A DNA stretch of 64,000 nt from Flavobacterium orientale. GTDB lineage: Bacteria > Bacteroidota > Bacteroidia > Flavobacteriales > Flavobacteriaceae. The notes beneath the pieces are model-generated. The model saw only the letters and a program-made list of their open reading frames with translations, was not told the DNA's origin and did no database searches. Of the stretch, positions 10,301 through 16,319 are shown piece by piece. The stretch's first letter is position 1; the number at the start of each line of letters is the position of its first letter. The position numbers and the translations under genes were made by a program. The stretch spans positions 97,736 to 161,735 of the forward strand of contig NZ_BMFG01000008.1 of the NCBI RefSeq assembly GCF_014638005.1, read 5' to 3'.

Positions 10301-11796
10301 AATTTATAGACATTTTCTTTTTGAGATACATCTAACAACCCATCAAAATCCATAAAGAGATTGGGGTCATTAATATTTATTTTACCTGAGAAAAGTGGTT
10401 TTCTAAATAAACCATCAATGGCAACACCAGTGTAATTGTAATTGTTATAATTCAATTGAGAAATAAATCCTTTAAATCGGGTATTGATTAAATCTTCGGT
10501 AAAACCAGCTCCATCAACTTGCATGTTCATGGAAATGTTGCCAACATCACTTCTATTTAAAATTTCACCTATTGCAAAACGATCCAGAACAATAGTTCCT
10601 GAATAGGAAGCATTATCAATAAACTCAATATTAGTCATGTCCAAATTAAGTTTACCAGAACCTAAATCAGAAGTCATTACAAAATTTGTATTGATGCGGT
10701 CAAAAGCAACTATCGCATCACCACGTAAAGAAAACTGCCCAAGTTTATTGATTGAACTTGGCAATTTTTTCCCTAATATATTAGGTAATAAAGCAGTTAA
10801 ATCTTTATAGTTGGAGGTTAAATGTGAAAAAGTGGACTCCATGTAAAAAGTCTCTTCTTTATTACCAAAAAGATTTTTGAAATTAACATCTCCAATAATT
10901 TTGGTTCTTTCACCTTCTTTAAGATTTAAATTTGAAATACTTAAGTCATTTAAAGTTCCATTGATATCAGAGTTAAAAATAAAACTTTTATCGGAAGATA
11001 ATTCTTTATAAAAATATCGAATATCATTGGTATTAATCGAAGCAGAATTTACTTTGAAATCAAAAACCACGCGATTAAAGAAATCGGCAAAATCGTTAGT
11101 ATCTTTATTGTAATTCAAACTTACATTTCCAAACAATGAAGAATTAGCTGTTTGCAAAGCAAAATCATCAAGTTTTATTTGTCTGCGTGTATAACTAAAA
11201 TCTGATTTTAAATTTTTGATAACTAAACCTCTGAAATCAACACCATTTAAATTATCAATTTTTGAAGTTACATCAGTTCCTTTGATTTTAAAATCTGTTA
11301 AATTTGAATTTAATTGGGTAAAATGAAGTATTTTAGGACTGGATTTGTTTTCATTTTTAAAAAGAAACGTACTGTTAATAATCGCAATCGTATTGGCTAA
11401 CATTAGAAATTTTCCTGACGAAGGTCTTCCGTCATCAAATGCATCAATAAAAACATCTAAATTTGTTTGGTTCTCGTTTTTGTAATTGATTATCGAAAAT
11501 TTTAATCCATTTAATTTTAGATCATCAAAAATCAAATCTCCTTTCAAAATGGGGTCTAAGTCTTTAATTTTGGTACTCAAACGATCAACAAAAATTAAAG
11601 TATCTTTGTGATGGTCTTTAATCACAACTTTTTTAAATTTTACGCTACCAAAAATTGAAATGGCAACTTCATCAATTGAAATATCAGTACCATATTGTTT
11701 ATTTATCTTGTTTGTGAAATAATTAGCAATAGAAGTTTGAACCGGAGGTAATGATAGTAATACGCCAAATAGGAGCAATAATAGAATTATCCCCAA
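7333..11796 (-). CDS. tamB: TamB/AsmA-like translocation and assembly module protein (DUF490)
   Basis: A very large (1487 residues) periplasm-spanning protein of the TamB family, which forms a long hydrophobic beta-taco groove thought to move phospholipids or help outer-membrane protein assembly. The N-terminus has a hydrophobic anchor (LLLLLFGVLLSLP), the middle is made of repeating beta-strand segments, and the C-terminal DUF490 domain occupies about residues 1000-1450. The C-terminal tail is Lys/Glu/Pro-rich. The start is uncertain: no ATG or GTG lies in the open frame between the stop at 11866-11868 and the TTG at 11794-11796, yet upstream codons encode a basic segment (KKLKKIVLRS) expected before a signal anchor. 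It is divergent from tsaD. Confidence 0.9.
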   Translation of the reverse strand: MGIILLLLLFGVLLSLPPVQTSIANYFTNKINKQYGTDISIDEVAISIFGSVKFKKVVIKDHHKDTLIFVDRLSTKIKDLDPILKGDLIFDDLKLNGLKFSIINYKNENQTNLDVFIDAFDDGRPSSGKFLMLANTIAIINSTFLFKNENKSSPKILHFTQLNSNLTDFKIKGTDVTSKIDNLNGVDFRGLVIKNLKSDFSYTRRQIKLDDFALQTANSSLFGNVSLNYNKDTNDFADFFNRVVFDFKVNSASINTNDIRYFYKELSSDKSFIFNSDINGTLNDLSISNLNLKEGERTKIIGDVNFKNLFGNKEETFYMESTFSHLTSNYKDLTALLPNILGKKLPSSINKLGQFSLRGDAIVAFDRINTNFVMTSDLGSGKLNLDMTNIEFIDNASYSGTIVLDRFAIGEILNRSDVGNISMNMQVDGAGFTEDLINTRFKGFISQLNYNNYNYTGVAIDGLFRKPLFSGKININDPNLFMDFDGLLDVSQKENVYKFTTRIDYADLHKLNFIKTDSISIFKGHITSNLAGNSLDNIYGDVAFLNASYQNNRDIFVFDDFKLSSTFDENRERTIEINSPDIVEGKVVGKFDFNQIPMMVGNALGSVYTNYAPEKVKKGQYLKFNFAIFNKIIEIFYPDISVSKNTYIRGNINSDTNEFKMNFSSPLILANENQFEKIKFEIDNKNPLYNTFIEIDSIKTKHYKFSDFNLLNVTSKDTLFIRSEFKGGDKANDFYNLNIYHTIDVNKNNVVGIQKSELHFKDYMWYLNEEENSENKIIFNNRFSDFIFQNIKMTHEEQFINFDGEIKGTTFKDLNLNFEKVNIGKIIPVSDNLVIEGSLDGQINFKQLNEEFRPYSSLKVENFNVNNIDFGTLNLDIIGDDKFENFRINSSVKNENLESFLAEGTVYFENREPILDLDLKLNKFNVGAFSSYGGEVITNIRGLVSGNASFQGQLQNPEIEGRLYLEDAGLSVPYLGVDYAFDKNSIVDLTQRQFLLRNISMTDSKYKTKGILSGNIRHFNLSDWRLDLEISSDYLNVLDTQDTDDTPYYGNAFIEGTATITGPTKSLLIDVQAKSKKGTFIKIPVSNTQSIGDNSYIRFITKEEKYNLESGTTGLAKNYNGLELNFDLDITEDAEIEVILDKETGHLMKGKGFGTLSMQINTLGKFNMYGDFSINEGIYNFKYRGLVSKQFKVKKYGSIVWDGDPMRARLNIEAVYDNIRANPALLLDNPTVNQKVQVEVVIGITGFLNNPEPDFMINFPTVSSVLKSEIQTKLDDKDTRQTQALYLLASGNFLSTDGGLSQNALSNNLFETFTGVFNDIIKDEEGKMNVGVVVDSADRTPGRETDGSVGLTTSFEINERISVNGKLGVPIGGINDAAVVGDVEILYRVTKDGKFNLRVFNRENDITYIGEGIGYTQGIGATYQVDFDTFKELINGIFKRAKLTRDVDSSGQDSDSDFKPEFLNFINEKKKTYEKPKKEEEKPPEID

Positions 11797-11826
11797 AAGA
11801 GAACGTAATACTATTTTTTTTAATTT

Positions 11827-11863
11827 TTTGATACCCCTAATTGTTTTAAATTTGTCAAATATA
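11827..11863. promoter_or_regulatory. Divergent promoter region tsaD / tamB
   Basis: On the plus strand TTTG (11827-11830), 16 nt, TAAATTTG (11847-11854) precedes tsaD. On the minus strand TATATTTG (11856-11863) is a -7 element facing tamB, without a clear -33. The two -7 elements are back to back with 1 nt between them. Confidence 0.45.
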
Positions 11864-11885
11864 ATTCAAAATTCGTGCCCATCCT

Positions 11886-12908
11886 ATGGCTAATGATTCC
11901 ATTTTTATACTAGCAATAGAAAGTTCTTGTGACGATACTTCTGCAGCTGTTTTACAAAACGATAAAGTGCTGTCAAATGTTGTAGCAAATCAGTCCGTTC
12001 ATGTGGCTTTTGGCGGTGTTGTTCCGGAACTTGCTTCAAGAGCTCATCAGCAAAACATGATTCCTGTGGTTGACCAGGCTTTAAGAAAAGCAGGGATTCA
12101 AAAATCGCAATTAAGTGCAATCGCTTTTACGCAAGGCCCCGGATTAATGGGTTCTTTGTTGGTTGGAAGTTCGTTTGCAAAATCGTTAGCAATGGCTTTA
12201 TCTATTCCGTTAATTGCTGTGCATCACATGCAAGGTCATATTTTAGCTCATTTTATTGATGAAGAAGGTTATGACAAACCCGAATTTCCTTTTTTAGCAT
12301 TAACTATTTCTGGTGGACACACTCAAATTATTAAAGTTACTGACTTTTTTACCATGGAAATTATTGGTGAAACCACCGATGATGCAGTTGGTGAAGCTTT
12401 TGACAAATCGGCTAAAATACTTGGCTTGCCTTATCCCGGTGGTCCATTGGTTGATAAACACGCTCAATTAGGGAATCCAAAAGCATTTTCTTTTACAAAG
12501 CCTAAAGTGCCAGGATTGGACTTTAGTTTTTCAGGCTTAAAAACTCAAATTTTATATTTTATTCAAAAAAAGGTTAAAGAGAATCCAAAATTTATTGAAG
12601 AAAATTTGAATGATATTTGTGCTTCCATTCAAAATGCCATTATTGAAATTATTATGGAAAAATTAAAAATGGCTGTTACTCAAACTGCTATAAAACAAAT
12701 TGCAATTGGTGGCGGTGTTTCAGCTAATTCAGGAATTAGAAAAACCATAAAAGAAGCAGAAAACAAGTATGGTTGGAAAACTTATATTCCAAAATTTGAA
12801 TATACCACAGATAATGCTGCAATGATTGGAATTGTTGGATATTATAAATATCTTAACAAACAATTTGAAGAATTAAACGTAGTTTCGAAACCACGAATTG
12901 AGATATAA
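11886..12908 (+). CDS. tsaD: tRNA N6-threonylcarbamoyladenosine synthase, TsaD subunit
   Basis: A 340-residue Kae1/TsaD/Qri7 protein that transfers the threonylcarbamoyl group to A37 of ANN-decoding tRNAs, with TsaB and TsaE. The start motif 'ILAIESSCDDTSAAV' is diagnostic, followed by 'GGVVPELASRAH', the metal-binding HxxxH in 'VHHMQGHILAHF' (about 115-125), 'LTISGGHTQI', 'GEAFDKSAKILGLPYPGG' and the C-terminal 'TDNAAMIG' with the metal Asp. All family motifs are intact. It is followed at 1 bp by rsmE, forming a small operon for RNA modification. Confidence 0.97.
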   Translation: MANDSIFILAIESSCDDTSAAVLQNDKVLSNVVANQSVHVAFGGVVPELASRAHQQNMIPVVDQALRKAGIQKSQLSAIAFTQGPGLMGSLLVGSSFAKSLAMALSIPLIAVHHMQGHILAHFIDEEGYDKPEFPFLALTISGGHTQIIKVTDFFTMEIIGETTDDAVGEAFDKSAKILGLPYPGGPLVDKHAQLGNPKAFSFTKPKVPGLDFSFSGLKTQILYFIQKKVKENPKFIEENLNDICASIQNAIIEIIMEKLKMAVTQTAIKQIAIGGGVSANSGIRKTIKEAENKYGWKTYIPKFEYTTDNAAMIGIVGYYKYLNKQFEELNVVSKPRIEI

Positions 12909-12909
12909 A

Positions 12910-13617
12910 ATGCAATTATTTTATTTTCCTTCACTCACAGAACAAACAAAAAGTTTCTCTTTTTCAAAAGAAGAAAGCAAACACATTGTGAAAGTTCTTC
13001 GCAAAAAAGAAAACGACAACTTATTTGTTACTAATGGTTTAGGCTACTTGTTCTCAACTAAAATAGCAATTGCTTCAGAAAGCAAATGCACAGTTGATAT
13101 TCTTTCGTTTGAAAAACAAGAGTCGTCTAAAGTACATTTACATTTAGCTGTTGCTCCAACAAAAATGAACGAAAGGTATGAATGGTTTTTAGAAAAAGTT
13201 ACAGAAATTGGCATTCAAGAAATCACTCCATTAATTTGTGATCATTCTGAAAGAAAGATAGTTAAAACCGAGCGTTTTGAAAAAATTTTGCTATCAGCCA
13301 TGAAACAATCCAATCAATATTTTTTACCGAAATTGAACCATCCCATTTCGTTTAAAGAGTTTATAAAACAAAATATATCCGGTCAAAAGTTTATCGCACA
13401 TTGTTATGAATCTGAAAAAACAACTTTTAAAAGCAGTTTTAATTTAAACGAAGCTGTTTTGTTGTTGATTGGCCCTGAAGGTGATTTTTCAATAGAAGAA
13501 GTTGCTTTGGCTGAAGCCAATAATTTTAAACCCGTTTCATTAGGAACCACACGTTTACGTACAGAAACAGCCGCAATTATAGGTTGTCATACTGTAGCAG
13601 TAATGCAATCAAATTAA
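12910..13617 (+). CDS. rsmE: 16S rRNA (uracil(1498)-N(3))-methyltransferase
   Basis: A 235-residue SPOUT-class methyltransferase that methylates U1498 of 16S rRNA using S-adenosylmethionine. The N-terminal part (1-70) is a PUA-like RNA-binding domain. The C-terminal knot has 'LLIGPEGDFSIEEV' (about 187-200) and 'SLGTTRLRTETAAI' (about 215-228), the SAM-binding knot motifs. The start is the ATG at 12910, 1 nt after the tsaD stop; an upstream TTG at 12898 in frame would overlap tsaD and add four residues unlike the family. Length is typical for Bacteroidota RsmE. Confidence 0.95.
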   Translation: MQLFYFPSLTEQTKSFSFSKEESKHIVKVLRKKENDNLFVTNGLGYLFSTKIAIASESKCTVDILSFEKQESSKVHLHLAVAPTKMNERYEWFLEKVTEIGIQEITPLICDHSERKIVKTERFEKILLSAMKQSNQYFLPKLNHPISFKEFIKQNISGQKFIAHCYESEKTTFKSSFNLNEAVLLLIGPEGDFSIEEVALAEANNFKPVSLGTTRLRTETAAIIGCHTVAVMQSN

Positions 13618-13622
13618 AAAAA

Positions 13623-14258
13623 ATGAAAAAATTAGTTTTCCTATTATTTGTAATTACATTTTCAAATGCTCAAGAAATTGCCTTATTAAAATATAATGGA
13701 GGTGGTGATTGGTATGCCAACCCTACTTCGCTACCCAATTTGATAAACTTTTGTAATGCCACAATCGGAACAAAAATAAATGCAAAACCTGCAACTGTAT
13801 CTCCGGGAAGTAGTGATATTTTTTCCTATCCGTTTGTACACATGACAGGACACGGAAACGTTGTTTTTAATGACCAAGAGGTGAAACAACTTCGAAATTA
13901 TCTTACATCAGGAGGTTTTTTACATATTGATGATAACTTTGGAATGGATCAATATATCAAACGGGAAATCAAAAAACTATTTCCTGAAACAGATTTAGTG
14001 GAATTACCTTCCAATCATGTTTTGTTTCAAAAACCATTTTCTTTTCCTAACGGAATTCCAAAGATTCATGAACACGACAACCAAAAACCACAAGCGTTCG
14101 GGATTTTTGTAAAAAACCGATTGGTTTTGTTATATACTTATGAAACTGATTTAGGTGATGGATGGGAAGACCGCGAGGTACACAATAATCCTGAAGAAGT
14201 TAGGCAAATTGCTTTAAAAATGGGTGCCAATATAATTGACTATATATTTAATAACTAA
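13623..14258 (+). CDS. Secreted DUF4159 domain protein
   Basis: A 211-residue exported protein of the DUF4159 family. The signal peptide (about 1-17, ending SNA before QEI) is short and typical of this phylum. The rest carries 'KYNGGGDWY', 'VHMTGHGNVVF', 'LRNYLTSGGFLHIDDNFG' and 'ALKMGANIIDYI', resembling the class I amidotransferase-like fold that has lost catalytic residues. In other bacteria DUF4159 proteins occur near membrane-complex genes with VWA domains; here it simply follows rsmE by 5 bp and ends the operon. Function is unknown. The ATG at 13623 is preferred because it gives a clean signal peptide and does not overlap rsmE. Confidence 0.85.
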   Translation: MKKLVFLLFVITFSNAQEIALLKYNGGGDWYANPTSLPNLINFCNATIGTKINAKPATVSPGSSDIFSYPFVHMTGHGNVVFNDQEVKQLRNYLTSGGFLHIDDNFGMDQYIKREIKKLFPETDLVELPSNHVLFQKPFSFPNGIPKIHEHDNQKPQAFGIFVKNRLVLLYTYETDLGDGWEDREVHNNPEEVRQIALKMGANIIDYIFNN

Positions 14259-14260
14259 TA

Positions 14261-14288
14261 AAAAAACCCTGCAAATTGCAGGGTTTGA
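14261..14288. terminator. Bidirectional terminator DUF4159 / rplI
   Basis: Stem ccctgca (14267-14273) / tgcaggg (14277-14283) with a 3-nt loop and A/T flanks. The T-run is longer on the minus strand, so its main use is to end rpsF-rpsR-rplI. Confidence 0.85.
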
Positions 14289-14314
14289 TATTTTATATTG
14301 AATAACTAAAATAA

Positions 14315-14752
14315 TTACTCAGCTATAATTTCATAAGGTAATTCAAATACTACCGAACGGTGTAAACGTACTGTAGCAGCATATTTACCTGTTCTTTTAA
14401 CAGTACCTGAAGTAATGAATTTTCTATCAATTGAATGACCCGCTTTTTCTAAAGCTTCAACGATATCCATATTAGTTACTGAACCAAATAGTTTTTCACC
14501 ACCTGCTTTTGCAACAATTTTAATATCTAAAGCTTTTAACGCATCAGCAATTTTAGTAGCATCATCAATTACTTTTTGCTCTTTGTGTGCTTTTTGTTTT
14601 AAATTTTCAGCTAAAACTTTTTTAGCAGAAGGTGTTGCTAAAGCTGCAAATCCTTGAGGAATCAAAAAGTTTCTACCATATCCTGGTTTTACAGAAACGA
14701 TATCATCTTTGAAACCTAAATTTTGAACGTCTTGTTTTAAGATTAGTTCCAT
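14315..14752 (-). CDS. rplI: 50S ribosomal protein L9
   Basis: A 145-residue two-domain ribosomal protein. The N-terminal rRNA-binding domain has the signature 'LGFKDDIVSVKPGYGRNFLIPQG' region (about 12-34), then a long central helix and a C-terminal domain ending in 'VVFELPYEIIAE'. It is the last gene of rpsF-rpsR-rplI and ends at a strong terminator. The 62-nt gap to rpsR is larger than the others in the operon and can fold (see the leader structure). Confidence 0.96.
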   Translation of the reverse strand: MELILKQDVQNLGFKDDIVSVKPGYGRNFLIPQGFAALATPSAKKVLAENLKQKAHKEQKVIDDATKIADALKALDIKIVAKAGGEKLFGSVTNMDIVEALEKAGHSIDRKFITSGTVKRTGKYAATVRLHRSVVFELPYEIIAE

Positions 14753-14803
14753 GTTGTTGTCCTTTTTTTATAGAAGTTAGCCCGCCAATGACGAGGCAAC
14801 AAC
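14753..14803 (-). promoter_or_regulatory. Putative structured leader directly before rplI
   Basis: On the mRNA, GUUGUUG (plus-strand 14797-14803) can pair perfectly with CAACAAC (14753-14759), which touches the rplI start codon. The enclosed 37 nt contain a possible small GCC/GGC hairpin. The pairing would bury the translation start, so it could tune L9 synthesis. No known motif was recognised. Confidence 0.35.
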
Positions 14804-14814
14804 TTAATTAATTA

Positions 14815-15111
14815 TTATTTTAATAAATCCGCCACATATGGCATTAAAGCTAAATGTCTAGCTCTTTTAACAGCTACTGACACTTTTCTTTGATATTTTA
14901 ATGAAGTTCCTGTTAAACGTCTTGGTAAAATTTTACCTTGCTCGTTTACAAATTTCAATAAAAAGTCAGCATCTTTATAGTCAATATATTTAATACCTGA
15001 CTTTTTGAAACGACAATACTTTTTAGTTTTGTTTGTATCTATGTTCAAAGGAGTAAGATATCTGATATCTCCTTCTTTTTTTCCTTTAGCTGATTGCTCG
15101 ATTGTTGACAT
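14815..15111 (-). CDS. rpsR: 30S ribosomal protein S18
   Basis: A 98-residue ribosomal protein of the small-subunit platform, binding 16S rRNA with S6. The conserved core '[50 protein letters not shown]' region spans about 41-94. The N-terminal extension of about 25 residues, rich in Lys, is usual for Bacteroidota. It sits 5 bp after rpsF, as expected for S6 and S18 which form a heterodimer. Confidence 0.97.
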   Translation of the reverse strand: MSTIEQSAKGKKEGDIRYLTPLNIDTNKTKKYCRFKKSGIKYIDYKDADFLLKFVNEQGKILPRRLTGTSLKYQRKVSVAVKRARHLALMPYVADLLK

Positions 15112-15116
15112 AGTAA

Positions 15117-15455
15117 TTACGCTTTAACTTTTAATTTTTCTCTTCTTCTCTCTGCCCATGAAATAGCGTGTTTGTCAAGACTTACAGTCAAGAAACGCAT
15201 AATTCTTTCGTCACGTCTAAACTCAGTTTCGAAACCAATGATGATTTCTCCTGGAGCAGTGAATTCAAACAAATGGTAAAAACCACTTTTTTTGTGTTGG
15301 ATTTCATAAGCTAATTTTTTTAAGCCCCAATCCTCTTTTGATACCATCTTTGCTCCTCTAGAAGTAAGGTAATCTTCAAACTTACTCACTGTTTCCTTTA
15401 TCTGTACTTCAGATAAAACGGGATTCAAGATGAAAACAGTCTCATAATGATTCAT
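15117..15455 (-). CDS. rpsF: 30S ribosomal protein S6
   Basis: A 112-residue small-subunit protein that pairs with S18. The start '[16 protein letters not shown]' and the later '[23 protein letters not shown]' and '[23 protein letters not shown]' segments are diagnostic. It is the first gene of the rpsF-rpsR-rplI operon and has a well-formed promoter 32-61 bp upstream. No S6:S18 leader motif was recognised in the short 5' leader. Confidence 0.97.
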   Translation of the reverse strand: MNHYETVFILNPVLSEVQIKETVSKFEDYLTSRGAKMVSKEDWGLKKLAYEIQHKKSGFYHLFEFTAPGEIIIGFETEFRRDERIMRFLTVSLDKHAISWAERRREKLKVKA

Positions 15456-15486
15456 AATAAATTATTTAAAATTGTTAAATTGGGTG

Positions 15487-15516
15487 CAAAAATAGTCATT
15501 TATTTTAAACTGGCAA
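15487..15516 (-). promoter_or_regulatory. Promoter of rpsF-rpsR-rplI
   Basis: On the minus strand TTG (15514-15516), a 19-nt spacer and TATTTTTG (15487-15494) fit the Bacteroidota promoter consensus. Start of transcription would be near 15480, leaving a leader of about 25 nt. Confidence 0.65.
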
Positions 15517-15552
15517 TGGGAGTGCCTATTTTTTCGATATAACGCAAAAAAA

Positions 15553-15583
15553 TCGGAGAAAAGCTTGTTTTTATCGATGAAAT
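15553..15583 (-). promoter_or_regulatory. Putative LytTR operator, site A (in the regulator's own promoter)
   Basis: Minus-strand half-sites ATTTCATCGA (15574-15583) and TTTTCTCCGA (15553-15562) are separated by exactly 21 nt and agree at 7 of 10 positions. The proximal half-site lies between the -33 TTG and -7 TACGTTTG of the LytTR gene, and the distal one abuts the -33. Binding here would block that promoter. The site is also about 70-100 bp upstream of the rpsF transcription start. Confidence 0.5.
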
Positions 15584-15595
15584 GCATTACGTTTG
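15565..15595 (+). promoter_or_regulatory. Promoter of the LytTR regulator gene
   Basis: TTG (15565-15567), 20-nt spacer and TACGTTTG (15588-15595) match the consensus. The predicted start near 15602 leaves a 22-nt leader before the ATG at 15624 and excludes the upstream in-frame ATG at 15582. Confidence 0.65.
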
Positions 15596-15623
15596 TTTCA
15601 CCAAATCTATAATAATACGAATT

Positions 15624-16319
15624 ATGAAACTAAATTGTGTCGTAGTCGATGATAGTTCTATCCAAAGAATGATCATTACCAAATTAGTAAATAACCACCA
15701 GAATCTCAATCTGGTTGGGGATTTTTCTAATGCTATTGAGGCAAAGAGCTGTATGTCGATACACTCTGTTGACCTAATCTTTCTCGATATTGAGATGCCA
15801 ATTATTAGTGGCTTTGATTTTCTTGATGGACTTAAAATGAAACCTCAGATTATTTTTATTACATCCAAAGCTGATTATGCAGTTAAAGCATTTGATTATG
15901 ATGCAACAGATTACTTACAAAAACCTATTTCTGTTGAACGTTTTGATGCCTCTGTAAAACGTGCTATGGACTTGTATCGTCTTCGAAATGAAGTTCACGA
16001 CGAAGAAGGAGATTTTATCTTTATAAAAAGTAATTTGAAAAAATTAAAAATATTCACTTCAAAAATCAAATGGATTGAAGCTTATGGTGACTATGTTAAA
16101 GTAGTAACCGATGAAGACAGCAATTTGGTTCTTTCAACGATGAAATCATTTGAACAAGATCTTGATAAAGAACGTTTTTTACGTGTTCACAAGTCTTACA
16201 TTGTAAATGTTGAAAAAATTGAGCGTTTCAATAGTAAGTTTGCTGAAATTGGAGTTACAAAAATTCCTTTGAGCAGAAATAAAAAAGACGATTTGAAAAA
16301 AGCTTTAGCTATTGCTTAA
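15624..16319 (+). CDS. LytTR-family response regulator
   Basis: A 231-residue two-domain transcription factor. Residues 1-120 form a receiver domain: acidic pair D9-D10, phospho-acceptor D55 in 'FLDIEMP', Thr80 and Lys100 in 'LQKPIS'. Residues about 130-230 form a LytTR DNA-binding domain, with 'WIEAYGDYVKVV' and 'RFLRVHKSYIVN' as signatures. No histidine kinase is adjacent, so the partner is elsewhere or the protein is regulated otherwise. The start at 15624 follows from the promoter position. Its stop codon overlaps that of the convergent priA. A predicted LytTR operator sits inside its own promoter, suggesting negative autoregulation; similar sites occur before two other genes in the window. 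Confidence 0.93.
   Translation: MKLNCVVVDDSSIQRMIITKLVNNHQNLNLVGDFSNAIEAKSCMSIHSVDLIFLDIEMPIISGFDFLDGLKMKPQIIFITSKADYAVKAFDYDATDYLQKPISVERFDASVKRAMDLYRLRNEVHDEEGDFIFIKSNLKKLKIFTSKIKWIEAYGDYVKVVTDEDSNLVLSTMKSFEQDLDKERFLRVHKSYIVNVEKIERFNSKFAEIGVTKIPLSRNKKDDLKKALAIA

Noticed and set aside
15582..15623. In-frame ATG 14 codons upstream of the LytTR regulator
   Set aside because: It lies upstream of the -7 element TACGTTTG; the receiver domain begins with MKLNCVVVDD at 15624.
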